51,609 bases of DNA from CAYUYV01 sp050331455 (lineage in GTDB: Bacteria > Pseudomonadota > Alphaproteobacteria > JAJFIK01), in assembly GCA_050331455.1 (NCBI GenBank), contig JBHJGV010000064.1:1-51609 (forward strand), given 5' to 3'. Every line of letters starts with the position of its first letter. Position 1 is the stretch's first letter. Made by a program: the position numbers and the translations under genes. Below the pieces are notes generated by a model, which did not search any database, had not been told where the DNA came from, and saw only the letters and a list, made by a program, of their open reading frames with translations. Shown here in pieces: positions 8,674 to 17,456 of the stretch.

Positions 8674-9906
8674 ATGGCCATCTTCGAGCGAAAGAGACAT
8701 GGCGCCCGGTCCCCATGGACCGCACGCGCCTTCCGTCTCGCCTGCATTATTGGGCTGTCGATTTTTGCCGCCTCACCCGGCCTTGGTCTGACGCCTGCTG
8801 AGAAAACCGGTGCGAGGGGGGACGACGGGGCCGCCACGCGGACCTTTCAGGTTTCCGATGCGGCCCAATTGGACGCGGCCCTTGCGGGGCCGGCCGGTCG
8901 CGCCGGCGGCGTGATCCTTCTCGAAACGGGCCGTTATGGCCCTCTTCTGGTGAGGGGGATCGAACCTGCTGCCCCCCTCTTGCTGCAACCGGCACCGGGA
9001 GCGTCGGTCGTGATCGGGCGCATCACGATCCAGACGTCGTCGAACGTCATCCTGCAGGGTCTGACCGTCCGCGACCCGCTCACGGTCAAGAACCCGAACG
9101 GCATCACACGGGCGAAGTCGCTCATAGCGGTCCAGCGCAGCCGTCGGATCACCGTGCGCAACCTCGACGTGGCGAGCACGGACGATGCGTCCGGCTGGTC
9201 GTTGGATGACTGGTTGGCCTATGCGAAACAGGGTATCATTGTGAAGGCTAGCGACGACGTCACGATTGCCGAAAACCGGATCGCCAATGTCTATATGGGC
9301 ATTACAGCCCAGGGCGGCGCCAATCTCCGAATCCTGAGCAATACGGTCCGTGAGTTTGCCGGTGACGGTATTCGTCCCCTGGCGGATGGAACTCTGGTCG
9401 ACAGCAATGTCATTTTTGATTGCGTCAAGGTGAACAACAATCACGACGACGGGATCCAGGTCTGGGCGCCGAAAAACCCGGATCGGGAACAGGGTCGGCG
9501 TTCGCCGGGCGTGGTGCGGGACATCATCATCCGCAACAACACCATTCATCAGGAAAAAACCCAAGCGCCCCTGCGCTGTCCGGCGCTTCAGGGGATCGCG
9601 CTTTTCAACGGCATGTATGACGGCTTCCTGATCGAAAACAATACCGTCGCGGTCGACCATTGGAACGGGATCACCGTTTTCGGCGCGACCCGGTCGATCA
9701 TCCGCGGCAACACTGTTCGCTTCACGCCCGGCAGCACGCGTCGCCGTAAGGGCAAGAAACCCACCTGGATTGAGGTGGCTCCCCACAAGAACGGCACGCC
9801 CTCCGAGGCGATCACTGTCGAGAACAACTCAGCCCATCGTTTTCGGCTCGAAAGCGTTGTCGGACTGACGGAAAGGGGCAACCGGGAAATCGAGATCGGT
9901 GAGTGA
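8674..9906 (+). CDS. Exported right-handed parallel beta-helix repeat protein
   Basis: A 410-residue protein with a basic N terminus and a hydrophobic segment (ACIIGLSIFAASPGLGL, ~28-44), so probably exported. The rest shows the short periodic strands of a parallel beta-helix: repeated units such as VTIAENRIANVYMGI, LRILSNTVREFAGDGI and GFLIENNTVAVDHWNGI, as in pectate-lyase-like and polysaccharide-lyase folds. No catalytic site can be assigned, so polysaccharide binding or cleavage is only a possibility. The start at 8674 lacks a strong ribosome site, and a downstream start cannot be excluded. Confidence 0.75.
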   Translation: MAIFERKRHGARSPWTARAFRLACIIGLSIFAASPGLGLTPAEKTGARGDDGAATRTFQVSDAAQLDAALAGPAGRAGGVILLETGRYGPLLVRGIEPAAPLLLQPAPGASVVIGRITIQTSSNVILQGLTVRDPLTVKNPNGITRAKSLIAVQRSRRITVRNLDVASTDDASGWSLDDWLAYAKQGIIVKASDDVTIAENRIANVYMGITAQGGANLRILSNTVREFAGDGIRPLADGTLVDSNVIFDCVKVNNNHDDGIQVWAPKNPDREQGRRSPGVVRDIIIRNNTIHQEKTQAPLRCPALQGIALFNGMYDGFLIENNTVAVDHWNGITVFGATRSIIRGNTVRFTPGSTRRRKGKKPTWIEVAPHKNGTPSEAITVENNSAHRFRLESVVGLTERGNREIEIGE

Positions 9907-9966
9907 TCCGACCCGACCGGCAACGCTCGGAAGGTCAGGCGCCCCACGGCACGGCCGGACAGACTT

Positions 9967-10053
9967 TGGTGCGGACGGCGGGACTTGAACCCGCACGCTC
10001 TTGCAAGCTCGAGATTTTAAGTCTCGTGTGTCTACCGATTCCACCACGTCCGC
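9967..10053 (-). tRNA. tRNA-Leu (anticodon UAA)
   Basis: Read leftward, the gene begins GCGGACG and pairs with CGTCCGC at the 3' end, followed by discriminator A and an encoded CCA (9967-9969). The anticodon arm is CGAGA-CTTAAAA-TCTCG, giving anticodon TAA. The T arm GCGGGTTCAAGTCCCGC is intact. The extra stem-loop between the anticodon and T arms makes this a class II tRNA of 87 nt, as expected for leucine. Confidence 0.96.
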
Positions 10054-10154
10054 GGATGGGAAATTGTTTAGGGGCTGGTCCGCGGCTGTGCAAGGCCGGG
10101 GCGCATGTCCCCCCACCCTCCGCCTACAGCCCATTTCCGCATCGGGCCGAGCGA

Positions 10155-11369
10155 TCAGGCGCAGCGGAACCGGGCTGGGAAATGATCGGGGCGAACCTCG
10201 GCGTCGGCAATGTCTCGGGCCAGAGTGAGAAGAGGTTCGATCTGCTGCTCCCGAGCCATGGACCGCAACCGGTCGATGTCCCGGTGGGAAAGCCGCCGCT
10301 CCACCCGGTCCTGCAGCCAGGCCCGATCAAGCGCCATGGCAAAGCGGGCATAGGTCAGTCGCGGCGCGCCGCGCAGGGACTCGGGCGCGAAACCGCCCGT
10401 CACGTCATCGACGGAAAGAGCGCGTTTCGTCGACAGGGCCATGGCACGCATGACCGCCTCGCCCATCACGGCCGAAGAGCCCACCCCGTCCGCATCCGGT
10501 TTCATCCGGACCCGATCCGTTCCGGCCGCAGGAGACACGCGCGGGCTGCGCACGGCACCGACGGAAGCCATGAACAGGGCATCCGCATGGGCACGCCAGC
10601 CAAGGCCCGGCTCATGGTCGGCCCGGCCGGCCCCGGAGGCGTTCGTGGCCATCAGCAACAGCGCGAGGGCCGGATCGGCATGGGGCCCATGATCCACGGC
10701 GCCGAACGCACCATGCAATCCGCCGCCGCAGGGGACGATCTCGGCCTGGTCGCGGGGCAGTGTGGGCAGGCTGGCCCGCACCGCATCGGCCAGCGTCACC
10801 GATGCTTCGTCGGTCCGTGGAACGCCCACCGGGGCCGTCCGGTTCGATAGGATCATCGTCCCCCGGGCCCCGTCGACCCGGCGCGTCACAATGGCGACGC
10901 CCGTACGCAGTTTGGCGGTCGTCAAGGGCGCATAGCCGAACAGGTCCTGCAGGGCCGACAGCAGAGCCCCCCGATCGATGGCGCCCGGGCTTGCGGTCCG
11001 GAACAGGCGCCGGCGCAGGCTGGCGCGGGTGACCGTCGTCAGCACATCGATCATGTCTTCGACGCTGTGCCCCCAGGCAAGACCCGCCGCAATAAAGGCT
11101 CCGGTGCCCGATCCCCCGATCAGGTCGAAATAATCACACAGCCGAAACGGGCGTCCGGTGGGCCGTGTTCGGGCCTGACTCGACTGGGCCCGGAGAACGG
11201 CTTCGATCCGGCCCAGCATCGCAAGGCTGACAAGGCCGTGGAGGCCGCCGCTGTCGATGGACAGGATCCGCTTGGGCCCAGGGACGGATGCGGTTGCCGC
11301 GACGGGACCTGTCGCCGCGACGGGCGCCGCCCCTGTGTCGCGGATGGTGGTGTGAAGCCGTTCAGCCAT
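10155..11369 (-). CDS. Patatin-like protein, predicted catalytically dead
   Basis: A 404-residue protein with the patatin fold layout: ILSIDSGGLHGL (residues ~36-46) for the oxyanion loop, CDYFDLIGGSGTGAFIA around residue 80-94, and CGGGLHGAF near 214. In active patatins these read DGGGxRG, GTSTG and DGG. Here the nucleophile serine position is Gly88 (GSGTG) and the catalytic aspartate position is Gly215, so both dyad residues are missing. Phospholipase activity is therefore unlikely; a binding or regulatory role is inference. ATG 11369 follows GGGAGAGGGG; the frame is open upstream to 11534, but without a convincing protein there. It lies 100 bp from the tRNA. Confidence 0.75.
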   Translation of the reverse strand: MAERLHTTIRDTGAAPVAATGPVAATASVPGPKRILSIDSGGLHGLVSLAMLGRIEAVLRAQSSQARTRPTGRPFRLCDYFDLIGGSGTGAFIAAGLAWGHSVEDMIDVLTTVTRASLRRRLFRTASPGAIDRGALLSALQDLFGYAPLTTAKLRTGVAIVTRRVDGARGTMILSNRTAPVGVPRTDEASVTLADAVRASLPTLPRDQAEIVPCGGGLHGAFGAVDHGPHADPALALLLMATNASGAGRADHEPGLGWRAHADALFMASVGAVRSPRVSPAAGTDRVRMKPDADGVGSSAVMGEAVMRAMALSTKRALSVDDVTGGFAPESLRGAPRLTYARFAMALDRAWLQDRVERRLSHRDIDRLRSMAREQQIEPLLTLARDIADAEVRPDHFPARFRCA

Positions 11370-11561
11370 GGTGCCCCTCTCCCCATACAATTTCGCTCGA
11401 CCCTCGTTTGAAATTTTGGGTTCGATCGAGCCCCTCAAGACGTCTCGCTCGCCCGCCGTGTTGGCCACGGTCTGGCGCGTGCCGAATTCCGCGGCAGGAT
11501 GGCGCCCCCTGCGCCCACAGGCAAGACACATCAACGGCGCCCGGCCATCGGCATTGACGCG

Positions 11562-12494
11562 TCAGCTCGTGGGACAGTCATCCGTGCTCTCGGGCGGGCC
11601 TTCGCTGTCCCCCGGAAAGGGAATGAAATCCTGTTCCGTGTCGGGCAGGCGGAACACGGTGTCCCGCCAGCCGCCTGCGATAGAGGCGCGCCAGTCATCC
11701 CGCGCGCGCGCAACGCGCTCGGGATCCGTCGACACGAAGTTCCAGACGATGTGCCGCGGGCCGAGGGGCGCCCCGCCCAGAACCATCACACGGGCCGTTT
11801 GGTCCGCGTCCATACGTGCCGCCGCTTCGGCGGGGATGACCCCCATGCTCCGGGCCGGGACCACATGACCGTCGATGCGCACCGACCCATCCACCACGTA
11901 AATCGCGCGCTCCTCGTGCTCGTCCGGCAGCATCAGATGGGCGCCAGCGGGTAGGCTGACATCCAGATAGAGCGTGGGAGAGAACACCCGGGTCGGGGCA
12001 GTCCGGCCATAGGCAGTGCCGGCAATCAGGGTCACGCGGGCACCGTCCCGGTCGAAGGCCGGCAGATCCGCCTGGTCCTGGTGGTCAAAAACCGGATCGA
12101 TTTCCTGTTGGTCTTCGGGCAGCGCGATCCAGGCCTGAATGCCGTGCAGGCAGTGGCCGGCGGCGCGGACATCCGCACCCGTCCGTTCCGAATGCACCAC
12201 ACCAGAGCCGGCCGCCATGATGTTCACATCCCCGGGGCGGATGGTGGCATGGACGCCCATCGTGTCCCGGTGCTCCAGCGCGCCGTCGAACAGATAGGTG
12301 ACGGTGGCGAGCCCGATATGGGGGTGGGGACGCACATCGAGGCCCTGGCCCGGCGCGAAATGCGCGGGCCCCATTTCGTCCCAAAAAATGAAGGGACCCA
12401 CCATGCGGCGGCGGGCGGAGGGCAAAGCCCGGCGCACTTCGAAATTCCCGATATCGCCGACCTTCGGGGCCAACAGCTGCACCACGTCACCCAT
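11562..12494 (-). CDS. Pirin family protein (bicupin)
   Basis: A 310-residue pirin. The N-terminal cupin carries the metal-binding set RPHPHIGLATVTYLFDG and LEHRDTMG, followed by GSGVVHSERT. The C-terminal cupin is visible around ERAIYVVDGSV and the closing GGAPLGPRHIVWNFVS. Pirins are iron-binding cytoplasmic proteins; some have quercetinase activity and others act as regulators, and the sequence does not distinguish these. The ATG at 12494 has GGGAGA upstream. The gene stands alone, 192 bp from the patatin-like gene and after a hairpin terminator. Confidence 0.92.
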   Translation of the reverse strand: MGDVVQLLAPKVGDIGNFEVRRALPSARRRMVGPFIFWDEMGPAHFAPGQGLDVRPHPHIGLATVTYLFDGALEHRDTMGVHATIRPGDVNIMAAGSGVVHSERTGADVRAAGHCLHGIQAWIALPEDQQEIDPVFDHQDQADLPAFDRDGARVTLIAGTAYGRTAPTRVFSPTLYLDVSLPAGAHLMLPDEHEERAIYVVDGSVRIDGHVVPARSMGVIPAEAAARMDADQTARVMVLGGAPLGPRHIVWNFVSTDPERVARARDDWRASIAGGWRDTVFRLPDTEQDFIPFPGDSEGPPESTDDCPTS

Positions 12495-12610
12495 CGCTCT
12501 GTCTCCCGATAAACGCGAGCCCGCGACGCGCCAGGATGCTTTGCGGGCTTTTCTTCCGAGGGGCTGTATACGCAATCGCGGCGAGTGGGGAAAGCACCCG
12601 CTCCCTAAAG

Positions 12611-12644
12611 AAAACGCCAGGCCCCTGGGGACCCGGCGTCTTTA
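12611..12644. terminator. Bidirectional hairpin terminator after the fasciclin gene
   Basis: An imperfect inverted repeat with arms acgccaggcccc and gggacccggcgt is flanked by AAAA on the left and TTT on the right. It lies 36 bp after the stop of the leftward fasciclin gene and before the pirin start. Confidence 0.65.
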
Positions 12645-12679
12645 GCGCAATGCACTGAACGGCCCTCGGGCCGAACCTA

Positions 12680-13201
12680 TTAGTGCTTTTTCATGCCGTC
12701 ATGGGCGCCTTTGCCTTCGGCACCGGGGATCAGCACCGTGTCGATCACATGGATCACGCCGTTGTCGGCCATCACATCGGCGGTCGTCACGCTGGCCGTG
12801 TTCACCTTCACGCCGTCGGTGGCATCCACGTGGATCAGGCCCTTCTGCAGGGTCTCGACATCCATCACCTTGCCGGCCAGATCGCCGGAAACAACCTTAC
12901 CGCTGACGACGTGATACAGCAGGATGCCCTGCAGCTTGGCTTTATTTTCCGGCTTCAGCAGGTCGGCGAGGGCTTCTTCGCCCAGGGCTTCGAAAGCGGC
13001 GTCGGTCGGGGCGAACACGGTGAGGGGGCCTTCGCCCTTCAGCGCGTCGACCAGCTCAGCGGCTTTGACGGCGGCGACTAGCTTGGTGAAGCCCGCCTTC
13101 ACGGCGGTATCGACGATGTCGTCGGCCTTGGCAGCCGGTGCACCCATACCCGCAACGATAACACCCGCCGCAAGCACTGCGGCACGAACAAAAGTCAGCA
13201 T
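12680..13201 (-). CDS. Secreted fasciclin (FAS1) domain protein
   Basis: A 173-residue protein with a signal peptide (hydrophobic core AAVLAAGVIVAGMGAPAAKA, cleavage after ~25) and a single FAS1 domain. The two conserved FAS1 boxes are visible: LTVFAPTDAAFEAL and the C-terminal NGVIHVIDTVLIP, with YHVV between them. FAS1 proteins act in adhesion or matrix association outside the cell; the exact ligand is unknown. The start at 13201 is preceded by GGGAGAG. It is followed by its own terminator, so it is probably monocistronic. Confidence 0.92.
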   Translation of the reverse strand: MLTFVRAAVLAAGVIVAGMGAPAAKADDIVDTAVKAGFTKLVAAVKAAELVDALKGEGPLTVFAPTDAAFEALGEEALADLLKPENKAKLQGILLYHVVSGKVVSGDLAGKVMDVETLQKGLIHVDATDGVKVNTASVTTADVMADNGVIHVIDTVLIPGAEGKGAHDGMKKH

Positions 13202-13480
13202 GTAACTCTCCCAAATTTGGAACAAAGACAGTGTCCGCCAGACACCATTATGCAGTACGACGCAACGGCCGATGCGGACGTAGCTTTATGCGCTGCCAGA
13301 TTGCCTCACCCTGTAGAGATCGTGACTATTGCGACAGGGAGTTCTTTGAAGTGGCACAGTGGCCCCATGGAGCGGGCCAGGCGGGTCGATTGCTTCTTTT
13401 TTGGCAATTTGGTCGGCTCTGCCCGAAAGATCTCTTAGTCTTGCCACAAACGCAGATCGACAGACAGAAACGGTTGCCGG

Positions 13481-14518
13481 TCAGAAAGAATAGGCGATGG
13501 AGGCGCGTGTGGTCGTGTCGAGACTCTCGGCATCCGCCGGCGGCGAGAAGTCGTACCGAACCTCGTTCGACAAGGCGAGCGACAGGGACTCAAGAAGCGG
13601 GAAGCCGAGCCGGACCCGGTTTGAAACCGTCGTCGTGCGGGTCGCGATGGCGTCACTCTCGTTCTCAAGCGTCACCCCGCCTTCGGATGTCCACCGGAAC
13701 AGGCTTTCGACCGATGCGCCGACACTTGTCCGGGCAGAGGCATCCTGGGGCTCTTCCAGGCGAACCGTCGGCCCACCCTGGACCCGCCAAAGCTTTTTCT
13801 CCTGATTGACCACCCGGTAGCCGACGCCTGGGGTGAAGGCGGCCCGGTAGTCAAAGCCCGTGAATCGGTCCTGCTCGGCCTCAACGCCACCGAACAGGAA
13901 CAAGCGATCCGAGAGGTCGCGATTGAGTTGGAAACTCCCGGCATAGCGCTCCCGGGTCGCCTCGCCCGACGCGTCGGCGAGGTCGGCCAGAAGGGTCAGC
14001 TCATAGGATACCGTGCCTTGGGTCCGCTGAACGGAGACGTCGACCGATCCTTCCCGCTGGCGCGAGTTGCCCGTGGTGGCAGAGATTCCAAGAGCCACGG
14101 TGCCGCTCCACCCCTCGAAGGAAAAGAAACGGGGCCTCTGAGCCTCCAACGCAGCGTCCGTGGCTTCGACAACGCTGCCCTGCTCCGCCGCAATCACCGC
14201 CGCCTCGGCCGTACGCTCGCGCAGGCCTAAGGAAAACCCGACGGCGGGAGCGAGGTCCGGTGCGCGGGCGGCGACGATGGCGAGAATTTCGGTTTCCGTT
14301 CCCGGCGCTGCCTTGGCCGCCAGCTTGACCGTCGCCGTCACCACATCAAGGGCACCGTTCTCAAGCGCCAATTCCACCATGCGCCGCAAGTCCGGCGACA
14401 GGCCGGATGCCGCAAAGGCCTGGCGAGGGCCCGGCCCAGCGCTGACGGCCATGGCCATCAGCACCGCCAGAACGAGGCACAATCGGCGGGCTGCCTTTGG
14501 ATGCGTACTCAGATCCAT
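13481..14518 (-). CDS. DUF481 family outer-membrane beta-barrel protein
   Basis: A 345-residue exported protein with a signal peptide (CLVLAVLMAMAVSAGPGPRQAFA). An N-terminal helical segment of ~110 residues is followed by a DUF481/YdiY-like barrel beginning GWSGTVALGISATTGNSR. Alternating amphipathic strands follow, and the chain ends in aromatic SIAYSF, as expected for insertion by the BAM complex. Members of the family are salt- or stress-related outer-membrane proteins of unknown function. I chose the ATG at 14518; the open frame upstream to 14575 only translates short repeats. Confidence 0.85.
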   Translation of the reverse strand: MDLSTHPKAARRLCLVLAVLMAMAVSAGPGPRQAFAASGLSPDLRRMVELALENGALDVVTATVKLAAKAAPGTETEILAIVAARAPDLAPAVGFSLGLRERTAEAAVIAAEQGSVVEATDAALEAQRPRFFSFEGWSGTVALGISATTGNSRQREGSVDVSVQRTQGTVSYELTLLADLADASGEATRERYAGSFQLNRDLSDRLFLFGGVEAEQDRFTGFDYRAAFTPGVGYRVVNQEKKLWRVQGGPTVRLEEPQDASARTSVGASVESLFRWTSEGGVTLENESDAIATRTTTVSNRVRLGFPLLESLSLALSNEVRYDFSPPADAESLDTTTRASIAYSF

Positions 14519-14898
14519 GGGGGCGCAAGGTCCTAGGGGCGCAGGGTCATGGAGCGCACGACGTCCTGGGGGCACACGGTCCTGAGGGACGGCGGTCCGG
14601 ACAGGGCGTCACGGTTGGGGGTATCGGTTGTGGCAGTTGGGTCGGAAAGCGGCGTTCGGCATCCCACACAGACCCGGCCACGGCTTCGCAATCTCCTTAA
14701 CAACTTCTTAACAGTCTCGCCTTGAAAAGGCCATGGCCAAGGGGTGCGTCGACCAGAAAACAGCCGTGGCGGGAGTAGGCACCCCCTAAGACCGGTTCAT
14801 CAGGCCTGCCGCACCGGCACCCAAAACACAAAAAAGCCTGTGTCCCCGGGGGCCCGGCACACAGGCTTTCAAAGATCCATCACAAAAATCGATGCCGG
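14519..14898. other. 380-bp spacer with imperfect 16-17-bp tandem repeats and a terminator
   Basis: Directly beside the DUF481 start lie four imperfect units of 16-17 bp (14521-14536, 14537-14552, 14553-14569, 14570-14586), with consensus close to gggcgcagggtcctgg. The remaining sequence up to the terminator at 14826 shows no convincing gene. On the leftward strand the repeats form the DUF481 leader. Confidence 0.6.
14826..14870 (-). terminator. Rho-independent terminator of the epimerase gene
   Basis: A perfect 11-bp inverted repeat (aaagcctgtgt at 14833-14843, acacaggcttt at 14859-14869) is followed on the leftward strand by a T run. It lies 29 bp past the stop of the GDP-mannose epimerase-like gene. 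Confidence 0.85.
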
Positions 14899-15912
14899 TC
14901 AGCGGCTCGCGGCGGCGCCCACATGGCCGGTCCGCACCGCTTCGTCATAAATCCAGCGATAGGTCTTTTCCATCCCCTCTTCGAGAGAGATGCCCGGCGC
15001 CCAGCCCAGATCCCGCTGGATCATGGTATTGTCGCTGTTGCGGCCGCGGACGCCTTGCGGCGCGTCCAGCTTGTGGCGCCGGGTCAGCTTCACACCCGCG
15101 ATCTCCTCGACGATCTCGACGAGGCGGTTAATGGTCACGAGCTGATCGCTGCCCAGGTTGAGCGGCTCCAGCACGTCCCGGGTGGCGATCATCAGACTGC
15201 CCTTGATGCAGTCGTCGATATACATGAAGGACCGGGTCTGCTCCCCGTCGCCCCAGATTTCGATCTCGTGATTGCCGCTCAGCTTGGCCTCAATGACCTT
15301 GCGGCACACGGCAGCGGGAGCCTTTTCCCGCCCGCCGCGCCAGGTACCGTTCGGACCATACACATTGTGGTAGCGGGCGACCCGTGTCTCGATGCCGTAG
15401 TCCTCGCGGAAATGGCGGCACATCCGCTCACTGAACAGCTTTTCCCAGCCATAACCGTCTTCGGCCTGGGCGGGGTAGGCATCGTCTTCTTTCAGGGCGG
15501 TGACATTGGGGTCGCCCTGGCGATAGGCGGGGTAGATACAGGCGGACGAGGAATAGAAGAACCGTTCGACGGCGCCGGCCTCCTTAGCGGCCATCAGCAT
15601 GTGGGTGTTGATCAACACCGAGAGCATACAGGCGGCTTTATTGTTCTCGATAAAGCCCATGCCGCCCATATCGGCTGCCAGGTTGAAAATATAGCGGGAG
15701 CCCTTTACGGCCGTCCGGCAGTTTTCGAGATCCATGCAGTCGAGCTGGACGTTCTCGGCGCCGTCATGCACCTGGTACCACTCGGACTGGGGCTTGAGGT
15801 CGACCGAACGCACATGCGCGAAGCCCTCGTCGATGAAATGCTTCACCAGATGGCCGCCGATAAAGCCACCGCCCCCTGTGACCAGAACACTGCCTTGCTT
15901 GTCCATCTGCAT
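14899..15912 (-). CDS. GDP-mannose 3,5-epimerase-like SDR enzyme
   Basis: A 337-residue NAD-dependent extended SDR. The N-terminal VTGGGGFIGGH binds NAD, and NLAADMGGMGFI plus SSSACIYP are signatures of plant-type GDP-mannose 3,5-epimerase, which makes GDP-L-galactose. The residues known to matter in plant GME have counterparts: Cys125 (plant Cys145), Lys197 in GGREKAPAA (plant Lys217, with the same 72-residue spacing), YGWEK for the SDR Tyr/Lys pair, and the arginine of RSFMYIDD. The start at 15912 has GAGGAG upstream; ATG 15906 is also possible. Its neighbours make extracellular polysaccharide, so a nucleotide sugar donor is a sensible role. A different NDP-sugar substrate remains possible. 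Confidence 0.85.
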   Translation of the reverse strand: MQMDKQGSVLVTGGGGFIGGHLVKHFIDEGFAHVRSVDLKPQSEWYQVHDGAENVQLDCMDLENCRTAVKGSRYIFNLAADMGGMGFIENNKAACMLSVLINTHMLMAAKEAGAVERFFYSSSACIYPAYRQGDPNVTALKEDDAYPAQAEDGYGWEKLFSERMCRHFREDYGIETRVARYHNVYGPNGTWRGGREKAPAAVCRKVIEAKLSGNHEIEIWGDGEQTRSFMYIDDCIKGSLMIATRDVLEPLNLGSDQLVTINRLVEIVEEIAGVKLTRRHKLDAPQGVRGRNSDNTMIQRDLGWAPGISLEEGMEKTYRWIYDEAVRTGHVGAAASR

Positions 15913-16070
15913 CTGCGCTCTCCTCATTGAGCCGGTTACTATACTGAAGAAGTCGTTGATCTTGCCCGCGGGCGCCTCGCCTGCGCCTACGAGAACACGC
16001 CGCCTACGGATCGGTATTTGTTCCGCCCGCCCGTGGCCTCACCCGCCCGCGGTCAGGGAAGGCACCGCCC

Positions 16071-16871
16071 TCATTTGCCCGCCTGCCGGGCCGCGACCCG
16101 GTCCGGAACCGGCCAGCGGCGCAAACCGGACAATTGCAGGCCGCTCAGCATCATGAAGCGCGGCACGATATCCAGATATCGGCTCGCAAGACGTTTGGGT
16201 TCCGTCGTCATGCGATACAGCCATTCAAAGCCGGACCGCTGCACGAAGCGCGGCGCCTGGGCCTTGCGCCCGGCCAGGAAGTCGAAGGCCGCGCCCACAC
16301 CGATCAGCACATTCGCATTAAGGCGATGCAGGTGATTGGCCATCCAATATTCCTGCTTCGGCGTGCTGAGCCCCACCCAGATGATATTGGGTCGGGCGGC
16401 GTTGATCTGCTCGATCACGTCGTCGGCCTCAAGCTCGCCCACCTTTCGGAAGGGCGGCGCGTATTTTCCAACCACCTGCACCCCCGGATAATCCCGAGAG
16501 AGCGCCCCTTCGAGGGCATCAAGCGCATCCGGCAGACCGCCGTAGAGATAGTGACGGACGCGCCCGTCCCTGGTCTGGCGCAACACATAGTCCATGAGGT
16601 CCGGGCCGTAGACGCGATCGGCCGCGCGATGCCCCTGGGCCTTGCTCATCCAGACCAGCGGCATGCCGTCGGCCGTGACCATGCCCGCCCGATTGTGAAT
16701 CGCGAGCAGCTTCGGATCGCGCTGGCTTTCGATGATGCCGTGGGCACCGGTGATGGTGACGAAGTGCTTTTCGTCCCGCTCGATCCAGGTCCTGATCTGT
16801 CCGTGGGTCGAGGCCAGGGTCCCCACGGACACATTGACCCCCAGGACATGGGACCACGTGTTTTCGATCAT
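16071..16871 (-). CDS. WecG/TagA/CpsF family glycosyltransferase
   Basis: A 266-residue GT26-type transferase. Motifs are TADGMPLVW (~residues 65-75), DRVYGPDLM, YLYGG and GLSTPKQEYWMANH. Enzymes of this family add an N-acetylmannosamine(uronate) or related sugar to a lipid-linked intermediate on the cytoplasmic side of the membrane during capsule, teichoic acid or exopolysaccharide synthesis. I chose the ATG at 16871 (GGAAGGA upstream); a longer open frame exists but matches nothing. It sits between the GME-like epimerase and the EpsD-like gene in the exopolysaccharide region. The donor sugar cannot be read from sequence. Confidence 0.9.
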   Translation of the reverse strand: MIENTWSHVLGVNVSVGTLASTHGQIRTWIERDEKHFVTITGAHGIIESQRDPKLLAIHNRAGMVTADGMPLVWMSKAQGHRAADRVYGPDLMDYVLRQTRDGRVRHYLYGGLPDALDALEGALSRDYPGVQVVGKYAPPFRKVGELEADDVIEQINAARPNIIWVGLSTPKQEYWMANHLHRLNANVLIGVGAAFDFLAGRKAQAPRFVQRSGFEWLYRMTTEPKRLASRYLDIVPRFMMLSGLQLSGLRRWPVPDRVAARQAGK

Positions 16872-17456
16872 TCCTTCCCGTCCCCTGCTCGCCGGTGTCC
16901 GGCCACGCCGCGGCCACTTTTCCCCTCCGCCAGGCCTCCCAAGCCCGTGCAATCGACAGACCCATTGCCCTGCCGCCGTCCGCCTCCAAACGCAATACAC
17001 AAGTGCGCGGAAATTTGAAATGGCGCGGGCGGAGACCGGCACCCGGATGGCGGGCCGGCGCGGGCGCATCTGGGCCGCTCGGCAGGCAAAATGTCTCGGC
17101 CCCCAAGACAGGGGGCGGGCCTCGGGCCCAGGCGGCACTTGCAATGGGGCACTGGCTGCTTGAGAACGATAGTGTCATATCACCTTGCATCATTGCCGTG
17201 CGGCCATGGTCCCAAAGTCTTTCCCCAGCGGCTTGGCCCATTGGCATTGGGCGCGGTCATGGGGGAAACCGGGCCTGTTTCGCCGCCGAAGCCCCTCTTG
17301 CGACGGGTCCGATGGCCAAGAGTCACGCTCGGACGTCGTTTCCTTTGATTGCGCATAAAAGCCAAACAGGCGGAGGCATCCGAACCAAAACCTTTCCCTC
17401 CACTGCAACCGGACGGTCCGGGTGGGGGGCAGTCCGAACACGGGAGTGAAACAGTC
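16872..17456. promoter_or_regulatory. 585-bp divergent spacer between the WecG-like and EpsD-like genes
   Basis: No gene with family motifs is visible on either strand. Because the flanking genes diverge, promoters for both should lie here. I could not recognise reliable -35/-10 boxes or operators. Confidence 0.4.
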
